Assembly (NCBI GenBank): GCA_904394195.1 | Contig: CAJFNH010000069.1 | Coordinates: forward strand, 1-6,962 | Length of the DNA stretch: 6,962 bases | Source: Candidatus Gallimonas caecicola | Lineage (GTDB): Bacteria; Bacillota; Clostridia; Christensenellales; Borkfalkiaceae | Direction: 5' to 3' | Part shown: piece by piece, positions 1 to 6,889 of the stretch | How the letters are laid out: each line of letters opens with the position of its first letter | How positions within the stretch are numbered: the stretch's first letter is position 1 | The notes under the pieces: generated by a model | The model's input: the letters and a program-made list of their open reading frames with translations, nothing else | Told to the model about the DNA's origin: nothing | The model's database searches: none | Made by a program: the position numbers and the translations under genes

Positions 1-2212
1 CGAGCGCCGCAACAACTATATCGCCTGCGCCTGCAAGACGGAGGAAGGCTATGCGCTCGCCTGGGCGGATATCACCACGGGCGAACTGTGCGCTTCCGAA
101 GCGGATGGAAAAGAGGGGGTGCTCTCCGCATTGCTTAACCTCAATGTGGCGGAGGTCATCTGCAACGACAAGCTACTGCTTGAGATCAAGGAGGATGCCG
201 AGGCACAGCGCGGGGCGCTTCCGCCCTTCTCCTGCTATCTGCCTCAGGCGTTTTTCTATCCCGCAGCCGAACGCAGCGTACTCGATCAACTCAAAGCTGC
301 GTCTTTTGATGCGCTCGGGATCGCGCAGCGCCTTGCCGTGGTCTGTGCGGTGGGCGCCCTGCTGGAATATCTGCGTGAAACGCAGAAGCATGCGCTTACC
401 AACATCAACAGCCTGCGGATCGCGGATGCACGGAAAAACATGCAGCTGGACGCGACCGCCGTGCGCAATCTGGAGATCTTAAGGAATAACGCCGAAGGCA
501 AGAAGTACGGCTCCCTCCTGTGGCTGCTCGACAAGACCAAGACGGGGATGGGGGCGCGCAAACTGGTCGCCATGCTCTCGGCGCCTCTTCTGGAAAAGAG
601 GGAGATCGAGCGTCGCCTGGACGCGGTGGAAGAACTGTATAAGGGCACCGTCGTGCGCATGGGCATTGCCGATATGCTGGGCGGCGTGCGCGATATCGAG
701 CGCCTGACGGGGCGGGTTTCCAACGGCAATATCCAGCCGCGGGACTGCCTTTTGCTTGCAAGTTCCCTGGCGACGGTCCCCAATCTCAAATTTCAGCTCA
801 CCGGATTTTCCTCTGCGCTTTTGCGCGAGATCTGCGATGAGTTCGTCGATACCGCGCCCGTCTGCAAACTGCTCGAGAGCGCGATCGCACCCGAGGCGAC
901 CACGCTCAAAGAGGGGAATTATATCCGCCGCGGGTACAACAAACAGCTCGATGAGTTGCGTGCGGTCAAGGACGACGGAAAGTCGCTCGTGCTTGAGTTG
1001 GAAACGCGCGAGCGCGAACGCACGGGCATCCGCACGCTTAAAGTGGGTTTTAATCGCGTATTCGGTTATTATATCGAAGTGAGCAATTCCTTCAAGGACA
1101 AGGTGCCCTATTCCTATGTCCCGCGCCAGACGCTGGCAAACGGCGTACGATATACGACGGAGGAACTCAAAGAGCTGGAGGGGAGGATCCTGGGCAGCAA
1201 CGATGCCGCAAGCCGTCTGGAGGAGCACCTGTTCGGCGAGATCGTGGAAATGCTCGCGCGTAATATCCCCGTATTTCAGAGCATTGCGGGCGCCGTTGCC
1301 ATGCTCGACTGCCTTGTCTCGCTTGCGACGGTCGCCAGGGAAAATAAGTACTGCCGCCCCGAGATCGCCGAGGAAGGCGCGCTCGAGATCGAGGAGGGAC
1401 GTCATCCCGTTGTGGAGGCCATCTCCAAGGAACGCTTCGTGCCCAACGACTGCATGCTCGACAATGCCGACGCGCGCACGATGATCATTACGGGCCCCAA
1501 TATGGCGGGCAAGAGCACCTATCTGCGCCAGGTGGCGCTCATCACCTTTATGGCGCAGGTCGGCTCGTTCGTGCCCGCAAAGCGTGCGCGCGTGCCGCTC
1601 ACCGACCGCATCTTCACGCGTATCGGCGCCAACGACAATCTCATCCTTGACAGGAGCACCTTCATGGTGGAGATGACGGAAGTCGCCAACATTCTGCGCA
1701 ACGCTACGTCGCGAAGCCTGCTCATCCTGGACGAAGTGGGACGGGGAACGAGCACCTTCGACGGACTCTCCATCGCCTGGGCGGTCATTGAATATCTCAC
1801 GCAGAACATCCGCGCCAAGACGCTCTTCGCAACGCATTTTCACGAACTCACCGAGTTGGAAGGCAAGCTGGAGGGCGTGAAGAACTACAAGATCGGCGTC
1901 AGGGAGATCGCGGGCAGCATCGTGTTCCTGCGCAAGTTCGTGCGCGGCGGCGCGTCGCGCTCCTTCGGCGTGGAGGTCGCGGCGCTCGCAGGCGTGCCGG
2001 AGGAGGTCACCTCCCGCGCCAAAGTCATATTAAAGGAACTCGAACGCGGCGAAAGGCGGCGCATGCGCGAGCACGGGCAGGAGGAGCCCGCGCAGGAGGA
2101 GGCGCCGGCCCTTCCCGCGCTCACCGATGAGCTCAAAGAGCTCGACGTCAATCTGCTCACGCCCATGCAGGCGCTTGCGCTCATATCGGAGTGGAAGGAG
2201 AAATATCAGTGA
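1..2212 (+). CDS. mutS: DNA mismatch repair ATPase MutS (5' end cut off by window)
   Basis: MutS binds mismatches and small loops as a dimer and, with ATP, recruits MutL. The open frame enters at base 2 and ends with TGA at 2210-2212, giving 736 codons. By comparison with family members of about 850-870 residues, roughly the first 125 residues are missing, including the Phe-x-Glu mismatch wedge. The first codons (NNYIACACKTEEGYALAWAD) match the join between the mismatch-binding and connector domains. The lever/clamp region has FGYYIEV at 1061-1081. The ATPase domain has Walker A GPNMAGKST (1493-1519), the STFMVEM signature (1655-1675), Walker B DEVGRGTST (1730-1756) and THFHE (1832-1846). The end has the usual C-terminal helical segment (TPMQALALISEWKEKYQ). 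Two oddities are a divergent loop before STFMVEM and no visible beta-clamp peptide in the Glu/Pro/Ala-rich linker near 2066-2130. A GTG at 119 is only an internal codon, not the start. Identity is certain. Confidence 0.98.
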   Translation, partial: ERRNNYIACACKTEEGYALAWADITTGELCASEADGKEGVLSALLNLNVAEVICNDKLLLEIKEDAEAQRGALPPFSCYLPQAFFYPAAERSVLDQLKAASFDALGIAQRLAVVCAVGALLEYLRETQKHALTNINSLRIADARKNMQLDATAVRNLEILRNNAEGKKYGSLLWLLDKTKTGMGARKLVAMLSAPLLEKREIERRLDAVEELYKGTVVRMGIADMLGGVRDIERLTGRVSNGNIQPRDCLLLASSLATVPNLKFQLTGFSSALLREICDEFVDTAPVCKLLESAIAPEATTLKEGNYIRRGYNKQLDELRAVKDDGKSLVLELETRERERTGIRTLKVGFNRVFGYYIEVSNSFKDKVPYSYVPRQTLANGVRYTTEELKELEGRILGSNDAASRLEEHLFGEIVEMLARNIPVFQSIAGAVAMLDCLVSLATVARENKYCRPEIAEEGALEIEEGRHPVVEAISKERFVPNDCMLDNADARTMIITGPNMAGKSTYLRQVALITFMAQVGSFVPAKRARVPLTDRIFTRIGANDNLILDRSTFMVEMTEVANILRNATSRSLLILDEVGRGTSTFDGLSIAWAVIEYLTQNIRAKTLFATHFHELTELEGKLEGVKNYKIGVREIAGSIVFLRKFVRGGASRSFGVEVAALAGVPEEVTSRAKVILKELERGERRRMREHGQEEPAQEEAPALPALTDELKELDVNLLTPMQALALISEWKEKYQ
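2194..2201 (+). promoter_or_regulatory. Ribosome binding site of mutL, inside the mutS 3' end
   Basis: GAAGGAGA lies seven bases before the GTG at 2209. This spacing fixes the mutL start at 2209 rather than at the in-frame GTG at 2191, which lies upstream of this motif and would add six residues not seen in the family. Confidence 0.75.
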
Positions 2213-4098
2213 AGATCAATGTTCTTGCGCCGAGCGTTTACAATAAGATCGCGGCGGGCGAGGTGGTCGACCGTCCCTATTCGGTCGTCAAAGAGCTCGT
2301 GGAAAACGCCATCGACGCGGGCGCCACGGAAATCTCCGTTGAGATCGGAAAGGGAGGCAAAAAGCGCATCCGCGTGACGGACAACGGCAGCGGCATGGCA
2401 AAGGAGGATCTTGCCCTTGCATATCGCGCGCACGCAACGAGCAAACTCTCCACGGCGGACGACCTGTTCGCCATCCGCACGCTGGGTTTCCGCGGCGAGG
2501 CGATCGCCTCCGTTGCGGCCGTCTCACGCATGAGTATCCTCTCCCGCATAGAGGGGGGCGAGGCGTACTCCCTCGCCTGCGAGGGAGGTGCACTCGGCGA
2601 GGTGCAGCCTGCCGCGGGAGCGAAGGGCACCGTCGTCACCGTGGACGACCTCTTTTTCAATGTGCCCGCGCGCCTGAAATTTCTCAAATCGGACGCGCAG
2701 GAGGAGGCGGATATCGGCGGCGTGATGGCGCGCTTTCTGCTCTCCCGCCCCGAGATCTCCTTCACCTACACGGCGGACGGAAAGATAAAATACCGCTCCT
2801 TCGGCGACGGGCTCCCGGCGGCGCTGGTCGCCGTCTACGGCGCGGACGCCCTTGCGAACTGCATACAGATCAGGGCAGAAAAGCACGGCATCCGCCTGCA
2901 CGGCTTTCTGGGAAACCGCAACTTCTATAAGGCAAACCGCACCTACCAGAGCCTGTTCGTCAACGGGCGCCATGTCGTCAACCAGACGGTGGGCGCGGCA
3001 GTCACGAACGCCTATGCGAGCTATCTGATGAAGCGGCAGTATCCCTTCTATGTGCTCTTTCTGGATGTCCCGCCCGAAGTGGTGGACGTCAACGTGCATC
3101 CCAACAAGGCGGACGTGCGCTTTGCAGACAATCAGATCGTCTACGGATGCGTCTATTCCGTCGTATCCGCCGTGCTCGACGGAAATTCGCGTGCGCTCGA
3201 CTATCTCGTCACGCCGCCAAAAACACAAGAAATCCCCGTGCAGGACACGGTTTTGCCCGATATCCCGCAAGAAAAAGCGCCGGAGGAGACAACGGAGGTT
3301 GCAACGAAGGCGCCGCAAATGAGCTATGCGCAGGCGAAAAAGGAGCTCGCCTTTGACGTGACCATCCCCAAGGGGCAGGAGCCGCAGTTTCTGGAAGAGA
3401 GGGGGGTGCGGCTGGAGGTGCGCAAGCCCGTTGCGGCAGCGCAGCCCGAGGAGGACTTCTTTACCCAGAATCAGAGGCTACTGCGCGAACAGGCCGCCAA
3501 AGTGCGGCAGGAGCGCATCGATCCCGCCTTTCTCGAATATAAGGGGGAGCTCTTCCGCACCTATCTCATCTATCAGTCGGGGGACACCGCTTACTTTATC
3601 GATCAGCATGCGGCGCACGAGCGCATCCTGTTCGACCGCCTGAAGGCGGCGTGGGAAGCGCGCACCGTTCTGTCGCAGCCCATGCTTGTCCCCTATGTGC
3701 TCTCGCTCAATGCGCAGGAGTTTGCTTTTCTCGAGCGCAACTTTTCCGTTCTGCGCGAGATCGGTTTTGAACTCGAGGAATTCGGCGATACAAGTGTACG
3801 CGTGCTCTCCGTCCCTGCCGATTTGATGGGGATGGACCTGGACGCCTTTTTCCGTGAGGTGCTCTCTTCGATGGAGAGCCTGCGCGCCATCCGCCTTGCC
3901 GATATCCTCAAGGACAAACTTGCCACGGCGGCGTGCAAGGCGGCTGTCAAGGGCGGCGAGCAGCTCACGCAGGAGGAAGTGCGTGCGCTTATCGGGTGCA
4001 TGGACGGCGACGTCGGCATGAAGTGCCCGCACGGGCGGCCCGCCGTCGTGAAAATGAAGAAGAGCGAGTTTGAAAAGCTCTTCAAAAGGATCGTATGA
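2209..4098 (+). CDS. mutL: DNA mismatch repair protein MutL with C-terminal endonuclease domain
   Basis: MutL couples mismatch recognition by MutS to strand incision. The GTG start overlaps the mutS stop as GTGA and gives 629 residues, a normal length. Numbering then matches E. coli MutL at the N-terminal GHKL ATPase: catalytic E29, N33 and D58 in DNGSGM, followed by the GFRGEA motif. A variable acidic/Pro-rich linker covers roughly residues 335-455. The C-terminal domain has a metal-site motif DQHAAHERILFD (465-476), ACK (575-577) and CPHGRP (606-611). These are the marks of nicking MutL proteins in organisms without MutH. QPMLVP (490-495) fits the beta-clamp contact peptide found in such proteins. 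The last acidic residue of the DQHA motif is Asp where the family pattern has Glu. The gene is cotranscribed with mutS and miaA by overlap. Function is certain; nicking activity is inferred. Confidence 0.97.
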   Translation: MKINVLAPSVYNKIAAGEVVDRPYSVVKELVENAIDAGATEISVEIGKGGKKRIRVTDNGSGMAKEDLALAYRAHATSKLSTADDLFAIRTLGFRGEAIASVAAVSRMSILSRIEGGEAYSLACEGGALGEVQPAAGAKGTVVTVDDLFFNVPARLKFLKSDAQEEADIGGVMARFLLSRPEISFTYTADGKIKYRSFGDGLPAALVAVYGADALANCIQIRAEKHGIRLHGFLGNRNFYKANRTYQSLFVNGRHVVNQTVGAAVTNAYASYLMKRQYPFYVLFLDVPPEVVDVNVHPNKADVRFADNQIVYGCVYSVVSAVLDGNSRALDYLVTPPKTQEIPVQDTVLPDIPQEKAPEETTEVATKAPQMSYAQAKKELAFDVTIPKGQEPQFLEERGVRLEVRKPVAAAQPEEDFFTQNQRLLREQAAKVRQERIDPAFLEYKGELFRTYLIYQSGDTAYFIDQHAAHERILFDRLKAAWEARTVLSQPMLVPYVLSLNAQEFAFLERNFSVLREIGFELEEFGDTSVRVLSVPADLMGMDLDAFFREVLSSMESLRAIRLADILKDKLATAACKAAVKGGEQLTQEEVRALIGCMDGDVGMKCPHGRPAVVKMKKSEFEKLFKRIV

Positions 4099-5000
4099 AA
4101 CTGCTCGTTATCTGCGGGGCGACTGCGTCCGGGAAGACTGCGCTCGCCGTGGAGTGCGCAAGGCGGCTGAACGGGGAGGTCGTCTCCTGCGATGCCTTTT
4201 TGGTCTACCGCGGGCTGGATATCGGAACGGCAAAGCCGACGCGCGAAGAGCGGTGCGGCATCGTCCACCATATGATCGACGTCGCCGACCCGCGTGACAA
4301 TTTTTCCGTGCATGACTTTGAACGGCTCGCGCTGCCCGTCGTCGAGGATATCCTCGCGCGCGGGAAGGTCCCTGTGCTTTGCGGGGGAACGGGGTTTTAC
4401 ATGAACGCCATCCTCTTTCGCAGCGGCTTCGGGCACGTCGCCGCAGACGAGGGGCTGCGCGCCGGGTATGAGGAATTTGCCCGCGTGCAGGGGAGGGAGG
4501 CGCTGCATGCGCTGCTTGCACAGCGCGATCCCGAGAGTGCCGCGCGGCTGCATCCCAACGACATGCGCCGCGTCATCCGCGCGCTGGAGATTTACGATCT
4601 GACGGGCAGAAAAAAGTCCGAACAGAAGGATACGAAACAGCCGCGCTATCCCTATGCCGCGTTTGCCTTTGCGTGGCCGAGAGAGGAGCTGTATGCGCGC
4701 ATCGAGGCACGCACGCAGGCGATGCTGGACGCGGGGCTGGTTGCCGAGGTGCAGGGGCTGCTTGCCTCCGGTGTGCCTGAAAATGCGCAGTGCATGCAGG
4801 CGATCGGCTATAAAGAGGTCGTTGAATGTCTGAAAAATGATAGTTCACAAAGTACTATGCGTGACATAATACTTAAAAATACGAGGAATTACGCCAAGCG
4901 GCAGCTCACTTTTTTCAAAAAGATGCCGGGCCTTGTCTGGCTCGCTCCGAAGGATGTGCGCGCGGCGGCAGAGGAGATCGAGGTAGTTTATGACGGTTGA
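4095..5000 (+). CDS. miaA: tRNA dimethylallyltransferase MiaA
   Basis: MiaA transfers a dimethylallyl group from DMAPP to N6 of A37 in tRNAs reading UNN codons, the first step towards ms2i6A. The ATG overlaps the mutL stop as ATGA, with AAAAGGA (4084-4090) just upstream as ribosome binding site. The 301 residues are a normal length. Visible motifs are the P-loop GATASGKT (8-15), DIGTAKP (42-48), HHMIDVADP (58-66), GGTG (97-100), RRVIRALEIY (158-167) and, near the C terminus, AIGYKEVVE and YAKRQLTFF. The usual DSMQVYR-type motif reads DAFLVYR here (from D33): the Asp is kept, but the Ser and Gln are replaced. An AT-rich stretch at 4826-4890 encodes the variable helix before YAKRQ and uses codons unlike the rest of the gene. 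Identity is certain. Confidence 0.97.
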   Translation: MKLLVICGATASGKTALAVECARRLNGEVVSCDAFLVYRGLDIGTAKPTREERCGIVHHMIDVADPRDNFSVHDFERLALPVVEDILARGKVPVLCGGTGFYMNAILFRSGFGHVAADEGLRAGYEEFARVQGREALHALLAQRDPESAARLHPNDMRRVIRALEIYDLTGRKKSEQKDTKQPRYPYAAFAFAWPREELYARIEARTQAMLDAGLVAEVQGLLASGVPENAQCMQAIGYKEVVECLKNDSSQSTMRDIILKNTRNYAKRQLTFFKKMPGLVWLAPKDVRAAAEEIEVVYDG

Positions 5001-6210
5001 AGAGAGGATATCCGCGGCGGAGCGCTCGCTCGCGCCCATGTTTGCCGAGATCGACGGCATCGCTTTGTTCAATCAGGAGAAGGTGCTTGCTGCGTTCCGC
5101 GAGGAGCGCATCGCGCTGCGCCACTTCGTGCCCACGACGGGCTACGGCTATGGCGACGAGGGGCGCGAGTGTCTTGGCAGGGTGTACGCGCGTGCCTTCG
5201 GTGCGGAGCGTGCCATCGTCTCGCCCGCGCTGTTGAGCGGGACGCACGCGCTCACCGTTGCGCTGTTCGGCGTGCTGCGTCCGGGCGATCGGGTGCTGTG
5301 CGTGAGCGGGATGCCCTACGATACGCTGCGCGGCGTCATCCGGGGGGAGGGAAACGGCTCGCTCGCCGACTTTCACATCTCCTTCGAGACGCTTGCGCTC
5401 GATGAGAAGGGAAAAATCAACCTTGCCGCGGTACGCGAGGCGCTTGCGCGGGAAAAGTATGCGATGGTCTATGTGCAGCGCTCGCGCGGCTATGAACTGC
5501 GCGACTCCTTCACGGTGGATGAGATCGGCGCACTCTGCGCATGTGTCCGTGAGGCGGGTTTTGAGGGCTGCATCTTTGTGGACAACTGCTACGGTGAGTT
5601 TGCCGAAAGGCGGGAGCCCACACAGGTCGGGGCGGACCTCATCGTGGGCTCGCTCATCAAAAACCCCGGGGGCGGGCTCGCGCCTACGGGCGGCTATATC
5701 GCCGGCAGGGCAAAGTACGTCGGACAGTGCGAAAACCGCCTGACTGCGCCCTCCGTGGGCGGGGAGGTCGGCTCCTATGCCTACGGCTATCAGCTCTTCT
5801 ACCAGGGCTTTTTCCTTGCGCCGCACGTCGTGGCGCAGGCGCTCAAGGGGGCATTGCTTATCGGAAAGTGCATGGCGGATCTGGGTTATGTGAATTATCC
5901 CTCCGTCGACCGCCTGCCGCCCGATATCACGCGCGCCGTGCGCTTCGATACGGAAAAACAGCTCACCGACTTTATCCAGTCGGTGCAGGAAGTCTCGCCT
6001 GTCGACAGTTTTGTACGGCTGGAAGCGTGGGACATGCCGGGCTACGACTGTAAGGTCATCATGGCGGCGGGAACGTTCAATTCGGGGGCAAGCATCGAAC
6101 TTTCCGCCGACGCGCCCATCCGCGAGCCGTATGTCGCCTATTTCCAGGGCGGGCTCACCTACGAGCACTGCAAGCTTGCCGTCCGCGAGGTCCTGAAAAA
6201 ACTTCTATGA
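4990..6210 (+). CDS. ynbB: PLP-dependent enzyme of the methionine gamma-lyase-like YnbB family
   Basis: This 406-residue protein belongs to the YnbB family (Pfam Met_gamma_lyase, also called aluminium resistance protein), fold-type I PLP enzymes related to cystathionine lyases. Its real substrate is not settled in the family, so C-S lyase activity is only inferred. Visible family signatures are TGYGYGDEGR near residue 50, SGTHAL, the FGVLRPGD stretch, QRSRGYE, VDNCYGEF with the cofactor-ring Asp at D198, and SLIKNPGGG with the expected Schiff-base lysine at K224. Later come SPVDS, WDMPGYD, AAGTF, GASIELSAD and QGGLTYEH. The protein has no signal peptide and should be cytosolic. The ATG lies 11 bases inside the end of miaA, six bases after GAGG (4980-4983), which suggests coupling to miaA. 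It is the last gene of the operon. Family assignment is very sure; reaction is not. Confidence 0.93.
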   Translation: MTVEERISAAERSLAPMFAEIDGIALFNQEKVLAAFREERIALRHFVPTTGYGYGDEGRECLGRVYARAFGAERAIVSPALLSGTHALTVALFGVLRPGDRVLCVSGMPYDTLRGVIRGEGNGSLADFHISFETLALDEKGKINLAAVREALAREKYAMVYVQRSRGYELRDSFTVDEIGALCACVREAGFEGCIFVDNCYGEFAERREPTQVGADLIVGSLIKNPGGGLAPTGGYIAGRAKYVGQCENRLTAPSVGGEVGSYAYGYQLFYQGFFLAPHVVAQALKGALLIGKCMADLGYVNYPSVDRLPPDITRAVRFDTEKQLTDFIQSVQEVSPVDSFVRLEAWDMPGYDCKVIMAAGTFNSGASIELSADAPIREPYVAYFQGGLTYEHCKLAVREVLKKLL

Positions 6211-6220
6211 AGCAAAACTG

Positions 6221-6254
6221 AAGAGGGGCGCTGCCGAAAAGCAACGCCTCTTTT
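6221..6254 (+). terminator. Rho-independent terminator of the mutS-mutL-miaA-ynbB operon
   Basis: Bases 6221-6230 (AAGAGGGGCG) pair with 6245-6254 (CGCCTCTTTT), with two G-T wobbles. After one C/A mismatch, TGC/GCA pairs close a CGAAAA loop. The 3' arm ends in TTTT and is followed by more T-rich sequence. It sits 10 bases after the ynbB stop and ends just before the convergent gene's stop codon. In the opposite direction the stem is followed by only a weak T tract, so it may act on both transcripts but better on the rightward one. Confidence 0.8.
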
Positions 6255-6257
6255 GTG

Positions 6258-6767
6258 TTATCCTTCCCTTGTCTGATAGCCGTATCGCAATGTCACACCG
6301 TCCGCACACAGAACGCGGCAGTCGGCGACGGAGGCGTCAAAGCGGCGTTCGCGTTCCTCATAATAATAGCCGCTGTCCTGCGTGTCGCAGTATGGCTGGC
6401 GGTCGTAAGGACCAGCCGCCTCTACGCGCACCTGCTCGCGGAAGGGAGCGCCCAGCGCCGCAAACTGCTGCGAGGTGCCCTCGTACACGATCTCGATAAA
6501 CCCGCGCGCGGGCAGGCAGTAGAAGAAGATGGCGTGCCCCAGCTTGCGGATGCCTGCGTGCAGATGGAGCTTCTCCAGGTTTTTGCAATAGAGGGCATGC
6601 TCGCCGATGGCGGTGATCTGCGGCGAAAGATACAGCTCGCGCATCTCGCCGGATGGTGCGTCGGGGCGGAAAAAGTTGTATGATGAGAGGGCGGTCTCCG
6701 GCCGGCCGAGAATGTCGGTGCCCGACTCCGCCCGATAGATGCCCTGTTCCAGACAGATGAACTGCAT
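6258..6767 (-). CDS. Small BspA-type leucine-rich-repeat (LRR_5-like) protein, cytoplasmic
   Basis: The product has 169 residues and no known specific function. Residues 44-86 form about two LRR_5/BspA-type units (ELYLSPQITAIGEHAL, then LEKLHLHAGIRKLGHAIF). EIVYEGTSQQFAAL (92-105) resembles the 'YYxGTxxQW' segment that follows such repeats. VLCADG (152-157) resembles their typical 'VHCTDG' end. So it looks like a single compact terminal module of a family that is usually much longer. There is no signal peptide, membrane segment or cell-wall anchor, unlike secreted BspA relatives. The ATG at 6767 is chosen because AAAAGGAG lies six bases upstream and the start falls about 29 bases after the predicted transcription start. 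An in-frame TTG at 6797 would sit at or before that start. It is convergent with the operon and probably monocistronic. Family call is by motif memory; a role in protein binding is inference. Confidence 0.78.
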   Translation of the reverse strand: MQFICLEQGIYRAESGTDILGRPETALSSYNFFRPDAPSGEMRELYLSPQITAIGEHALYCKNLEKLHLHAGIRKLGHAIFFYCLPARGFIEIVYEGTSQQFAALGAPFREQVRVEAAGPYDRQPYCDTQDSGYYYEERERRFDASVADCRVLCADGVTLRYGYQTREG

Positions 6768-6773
6768 GTCGCG

Positions 6774-6781
6774 CTCCTTTT
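6774..6781 (-). promoter_or_regulatory. Ribosome binding site deciding the LRR protein start
   Basis: Read on the minus strand this is AAAAGGAG, followed by CGCGAC and then ATG. It selects the ATG at 6767 over the upstream in-frame TTG at 6797, which has no such motif. Confidence 0.8.
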
Positions 6782-6802
6782 CGTGTCGTTCTGGCAAAAA
6801 TG

Positions 6803-6831
6803 ATTATACCGCAATTGCGCCGCGCTGTCAA
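6803..6831 (-). promoter_or_regulatory. Exact-consensus SigA-type promoter for the LRR protein gene
   Basis: On the minus strand TTGACA (6831-6826) is followed by exactly 17 bases and TATAAT (6808-6803). Both hexamers match the vegetative sigma factor consensus perfectly. The expected transcription start is near 6796, leaving a leader of about 29 bases with one strong ribosome binding site and no obvious operator. Confidence 0.85.
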
Positions 6832-6889
6832 CTGCCGGCTTTGCCGTGCAGCCGTTTGGAAAAACCTGAAAATAATTTTGTTGGATATC

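Noticed and set aside
479..1843. Long open frame on the minus strand opposite mutS (454 codons)
   Set aside because: It is fully antisense to conserved mutS motifs, has no family resemblance, and such antisense frames are common opposite GC-rich genes with biased third positions.
2568..2587. Perfect 9-base inverted repeat with a 2-base spacer inside mutL
   Set aside because: It lies in conserved-length coding sequence (YSLACEGG) and is made of repeated GAGG/CCTC codons; a chance hairpin in GC-rich coding DNA is the simplest reading.
2524..3318. Minus-strand frame opposite mutL (264 codons)
   Set aside because: Antisense shadow of mutL without ribosome binding site or domain signal.
4844..4872. 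Possible internal promoter for ynbB in the AT-rich patch of miaA
   Set aside because: The best -35 (TTCACA) pairs with CATAAT at only 15 bases or with the poor TAATAC at 17 bases, so no convincing promoter is present.
4915..6168. Long open frame on the minus strand opposite ynbB (417 codons)
   Set aside because: Antisense to an unmistakable YnbB protein, no recognisable domains, and explained by codon bias of the plus-strand gene.
6255..6683. Plus-strand frame opposite the LRR gene (142 codons)
   Set aside because: The minus-strand frame has LRR-type motifs, a consensus promoter and a ribosome binding site; this one has none of these and begins in the terminator region.
6768..6797. Upstream TTG start at 6797 for the LRR protein, adding ten residues
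   Set aside because: It falls at about the predicted transcription start and lacks a ribosome binding site, while ATG at 6767 has AAAAGGAG six bases upstream.
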